NCBI GenBank assembly: GCA_026982275.1
Contig: JALSHK010000473.1
Location: 1 to 8,734 of the forward strand
Reading direction: 5' to 3'
Source of the DNA: Paracoccaceae bacterium
GTDB lineage: Bacteria; Pseudomonadota; Alphaproteobacteria; Rhodobacterales; Rhodobacteraceae
DNA length: 8,734 bases
Shown here: in pieces, positions 5,980-8,734 of the stretch
How the letters are laid out: the number at the start of each line of letters is the position of its first letter
Numbering within the stretch: the first letter of the stretch is position 1
Program-made: the position numbers and the translations under genes
The notes under the pieces: generated by a model
Database searches by the model: none
What the model saw: only the letters and a program-made list of their open reading frames with translations
Told to the model about the DNA's origin: nothing

Positions 5980-7947
5980 ATGCCAGAGCTAATTCTTTTC
6001 GGCCCACTGATCGGTGCCCTGATCGCCGGTTTTGGCTGGCGCATCATCGGTGAGCGCGCGGCGCAAAACCTCACCACCGGTATCCTGATTTTTGTGGCGG
6101 TGCTAAGCTGGATCGTGTTTTTTCAAAGCTACGAGGAAGCCGAGACCATCACTATTCTGCGCTGGATCGATAGCGGTTCGCTCAGTGTTGACTGGTCGAT
6201 CCGGATGGACCGTCTGACCCAGATCATGCTGGTGGTGGTGACCACGGTTTCGGCCTTGGTGCATGTCTATTCGCTGGGCTATATGAAGGATGATCCGCAA
6301 TGGAACGAGGGCGAAAGCTACAAGCCCCGCTTTTTTGCCTATCTGTCGTTTTTCACCTTTTCGATGCTGGCGCTGGTAACCTCTGACAATCTGTTACAGA
6401 TGTTCTTTGGCTGGGAGGGGGTGGGCGTTGCCTCTTATCTTTTGATCGGGTTTTACTATAAAAAACCAAGCGCCAATGCGGCGGCGATGAAGGCGTTTAT
6501 CGTCAATCGTATCGGTGATTTTGGCTTTGCGCTAGGTATTTTCGGGCTGTTTTACATGACGGACAGCGTTAATTTCAGCGTGATTTTCGAGAGTGGCGAA
6601 GCACTTTCCCTAGAGAGCTTCAGCTTTTTGGGCATGGAGCTGAACGCGGTCGAGATTCTGGCATTCCTGCTGTTTATCGGCGCCATGGGCAAATCGGCGC
6701 AGCTGTTTTTGCACACATGGCTGCCCGATGCGATGGAAGGGCCAACGCCGGTTTCGGCGCTGATCCATGCCGCAACCATGGTTACGGCCGGTGTATTCCT
6801 TGTGGCGCGGATGTCGCCGATCTTTGAATTTGCATCCGGCACGCTGGTATTTGTGACGGTGCTCGGGGCAAGCACCGCCTTTGTGGCGGCCACGATTGCG
6901 CTGGTGCAAAACGATATCAAACGGGTGATCGCCTATTCCACCATGAGCCAGCTTGGTTATATGTTTGCCGCAGCCGGTGTGGGTGCGTATCAGGTGGCGA
7001 TGTTCCACCTGTTTACCCACGCTTTTTTCAAGGCGCTGTTATTCTTGGGCGCGGGTTCGGTCATCACCGCGATGCATCACGAGCAGGATATGCGCAATTA
7101 CGGCGGGCTGCGCCACAAAATCCCCAAAACCTTCTGGGCGATGATGCTCGGCACGCTGGCAATCACCGGCGTTGGCATCCCGCTTACCTTTATCGGCTTT
7201 GCCGGTTTCTTCTCCAAAGACGCGATTGTCGAGGTTACCTATGCGGCCGGCACGGCGGCGGGCAGCTACGCCTTCTGGATGCTGGTAATCGCGGCGCTGA
7301 TGACCTCGTTTTATAGCTGGCGTCTGATGTTCATGACGTTTTACGGCGCGCCCAAGGGCGATATGCACACCCATGATCACGCCCATGAAAGCCCGCTTGT
7401 GATGCTGGTGCCGCTGGCGGTTCTGTCTCTTGGCGCGATCCTGGCCGGGGTGCTGGGCAAAGGTGTGTTTTTTGGCGAAGCGGTTTTTGAATGGTTTGGT
7501 GAATCCGTGTATATGGGGGCGCAAAACGGCGTGATCGAGGCGGCGCACGAGGTGCCGAAATGGGTGAAGGTTTCGCCGTTTGTCGCCATGATCCTCGGCT
7601 TTTTAACCGCCTATCTGTTTTATGTCGCGCGGCCAGCCATTCCGGCGGCGCTGGTGAAGCGCAATCAGGGGCTTTATCACTTCCTGCTCAATAAATGGTA
7701 TTTTGACGAGCTTTATGACTTGTTATTCGTGAAGCCCTCGCTGAAGCTTGGCCGTTTCCTTTGGAAAAAGGGCGATGGTACGGTGATCGATGGCGGGCTT
7801 AATGGCATGGCCATGGGTATTATCCCCTGGCTCACCCGTCTCGCGGGGCGCTGGCAATCAGGCTATGTATTCACTTATGCGCTGGCGATGATCCTCGGGA
7901 TCGGCGTATTGATCACTTGGTTTATTTTCACACGAGGGACGCTCTAA
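5980..7947 (+). CDS. nuoL: NADH-quinone oxidoreductase subunit L (NuoL / Nqo12)
   Basis: This is the ND5-type antiporter-like subunit at the far end of the membrane arm, 655 residues and about 16 membrane helices, including the long C-terminal lateral helix. Key proton-channel residues can be placed by motif: Glu146 in FFGWEGVGVASYL, Lys238 in GAMGKSAQLFLHTWLPDAM, His263 in LIHAATMVTAGVFL, Lys314 in NDIKRVIAYSTMSQLGY, His343 and His347 in MFHLFTHAFFKALLF, and Lys413 in FFSKDAI. A small histidine cluster, MHTHDHAHE (462-470, four His), sits in the loop after the helix ending near 455. The C-terminal part (about 560-605, LLNKWYFDELYDLLFVKPSL) is typical of the lateral-helix region in alphaproteobacteria. 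It is longer than E. coli NuoL (613). The ATG at 5980 has AAGGGG (5967-5972) 7 bases upstream. Confidence 0.98.
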   Translation: MPELILFGPLIGALIAGFGWRIIGERAAQNLTTGILIFVAVLSWIVFFQSYEEAETITILRWIDSGSLSVDWSIRMDRLTQIMLVVVTTVSALVHVYSLGYMKDDPQWNEGESYKPRFFAYLSFFTFSMLALVTSDNLLQMFFGWEGVGVASYLLIGFYYKKPSANAAAMKAFIVNRIGDFGFALGIFGLFYMTDSVNFSVIFESGEALSLESFSFLGMELNAVEILAFLLFIGAMGKSAQLFLHTWLPDAMEGPTPVSALIHAATMVTAGVFLVARMSPIFEFASGTLVFVTVLGASTAFVAATIALVQNDIKRVIAYSTMSQLGYMFAAAGVGAYQVAMFHLFTHAFFKALLFLGAGSVITAMHHEQDMRNYGGLRHKIPKTFWAMMLGTLAITGVGIPLTFIGFAGFFSKDAIVEVTYAAGTAAGSYAFWMLVIAALMTSFYSWRLMFMTFYGAPKGDMHTHDHAHESPLVMLVPLAVLSLGAILAGVLGKGVFFGEAVFEWFGESVYMGAQNGVIEAAHEVPKWVKVSPFVAMILGFLTAYLFYVARPAIPAALVKRNQGLYHFLLNKWYFDELYDLLFVKPSLKLGRFLWKKGDGTVIDGGLNGMAMGIIPWLTRLAGRWQSGYVFTYALAMILGIGVLITWFIFTRGTL

Positions 7948-7948
7948 A

Positions 7949-8734
7949 ATGGATAACCTACTTTCTCTGGTTACGTTTTTCCCCTTGCTCGGGGCGGCGG
8001 TGCTGCTGGTGTTTTCGCGTGGCGAAGACGAAATGACCCTGCGCAATGCGAAATGGGTGGCCTTGGGTGTAACGATTGTGACCTTCCTCGCCAGCCTGGC
8101 CATTCTCGGGCAGTTTGACGCGTCAAATCCGGATTTCCAGATGGTGGAAACTGCGAGCTGGATCGCGGGGCTGAATTATAAAATGGGCGTGGACGGTATT
8201 TCGATCCTATTTGTCATGCTGACCACGTTTTTGATGCCGATCGTGATCGGTGCCAGCTGGAAGGTGGAAAAACGGGTCAAGGAATATATGATCGCGTTCC
8301 TGATCCTCGAAACGCTGATGCTCGGCGTGTTCATGTCGCTGGACCTGATCCTGTTTTATGTGTTTTTCGAGGCGGGGCTTATCCCGATGTTCCTGATCAT
8401 CGGCATCTGGGGCGGCAAGGATCGCATCTATGCATCGTTCAAATTCTTCCTTTACACCTTGCTTGGCTCGGTTTTGATGCTGATCGCGATGATCGCCATG
8501 TGGTATGATGCCGGCACCACCGACATCCCGACCCTGATGAAACACACCTTCAGTTCCGATACCTTCACCCTGCTCGGTGTCAGCATTGTCGGCGGGGCGC
8601 AAACCCTAATGTTCCTGGCGTTTTTCGCCAGCTTTGCCGTCAAGCTGCCGATGTGGCCTTTGCATACATGGCTGCCGGATGCCCATGTTCAGGCCCCGAC
8701 GGCGGGGTCGATTGTGCTGGCGGCGATTCTGCTC
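7949..8734 (+). CDS. nuoM: NADH-quinone oxidoreductase subunit M (NuoM / Nqo13), 3' partial
   Basis: This is the ND4-type antiporter-like subunit, placed between NuoL and NuoN in the membrane arm. The window holds its first 262 residues, about half of a usual ~510. Essential residues are visible: Glu141 in YVFFEAGLIPMFLIIGIWGG and Lys232 in AVKLPMWPLHTWLPDAHVQAP, matching E. coli Glu144 and Lys234. GVDGISILFVMLTT (80-93) is another family signature. The ATG at 7949 lies one base after the nuoL TAA (7945-7947). GAGGGA (7934-7939), inside the last nuoL codons, is 9 bases upstream. The frame stays open to the window end, where a helix of the antiporter domain is cut. The order predicts nuoN next, outside the window. 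Confidence 0.97.
   Translation, partial: MDNLLSLVTFFPLLGAAVLLVFSRGEDEMTLRNAKWVALGVTIVTFLASLAILGQFDASNPDFQMVETASWIAGLNYKMGVDGISILFVMLTTFLMPIVIGASWKVEKRVKEYMIAFLILETLMLGVFMSLDLILFYVFFEAGLIPMFLIIGIWGGKDRIYASFKFFLYTLLGSVLMLIAMIAMWYDAGTTDIPTLMKHTFSSDTFTLLGVSIVGGAQTLMFLAFFASFAVKLPMWPLHTWLPDAHVQAPTAGSIVLAAILL

Noticed and set aside
1..8734. A hidden mobile element, CRISPR array, tRNA/rRNA gene or novel defence system
   Set aside because: Conserved nuo genes fill nearly all of the window, with gaps of 21 bases or fewer apart from 1331-1483. I saw no long direct or inverted repeats, integrase or transposase sequence, or RNA gene pattern.

Overview
The window is a contiguous piece of a bacterial respiratory complex I operon (nuo/nqo, proton-pumping NADH:quinone oxidoreductase), and every gene reads on the + strand. 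The order is nuoF (3' part), a small predicted lipoprotein gene, nuoG, nuoH, nuoI, nuoJ, nuoK, nuoL, nuoM (5' part). The proteins closely resemble those of alphaproteobacteria and mitochondria: NuoG has no N7-type cysteine set, and NuoI is 163 residues long. The small exported-protein gene between nuoF and nuoG, and the NuoH sequence, recall Rhodobacterales/Paracoccus-type nqo loci. The lineage is judged from remembered family sequences, not from a search.

Layout. Positions 1-923 hold the C-terminal ~306 residues of NuoF (NADH/FMN site and cluster N3). Positions 929-1330 encode a 133-residue lipoprotein-like protein with four cysteines beyond the lipobox. Positions 1331-1483 form the only sizeable gap (153 bases). 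It holds a terminator-like hairpin followed by overlapping, mutually exclusive inverted repeats. Positions 1484-3493 encode NuoG (clusters N1b, N5 and N4). After that the genes are packed tightly: nuoH (3498-4541), nuoI (4543-5034, clusters N6a/N6b), nuoJ (5056-5670), nuoK (5667-5975, overlapping nuoJ by 4 bases), nuoL (5980-7947) and nuoM (7949 to the window end). No gene-free stretch exceeds 300 bases.

How they work together. NuoF takes electrons from NADH through FMN and passes them along the iron-sulfur chain in NuoF, NuoG and NuoI (with NuoB outside the window) to quinone bound near NuoH. The membrane subunits NuoH, J, K, L and M convert quinone reduction into proton translocation.

I found no mobile element, CRISPR array, RNA gene, defence system or evident new multi-gene system. 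The parts worth a second look are the unrecognised lipoprotein and the structured gap that separates it from nuoG.
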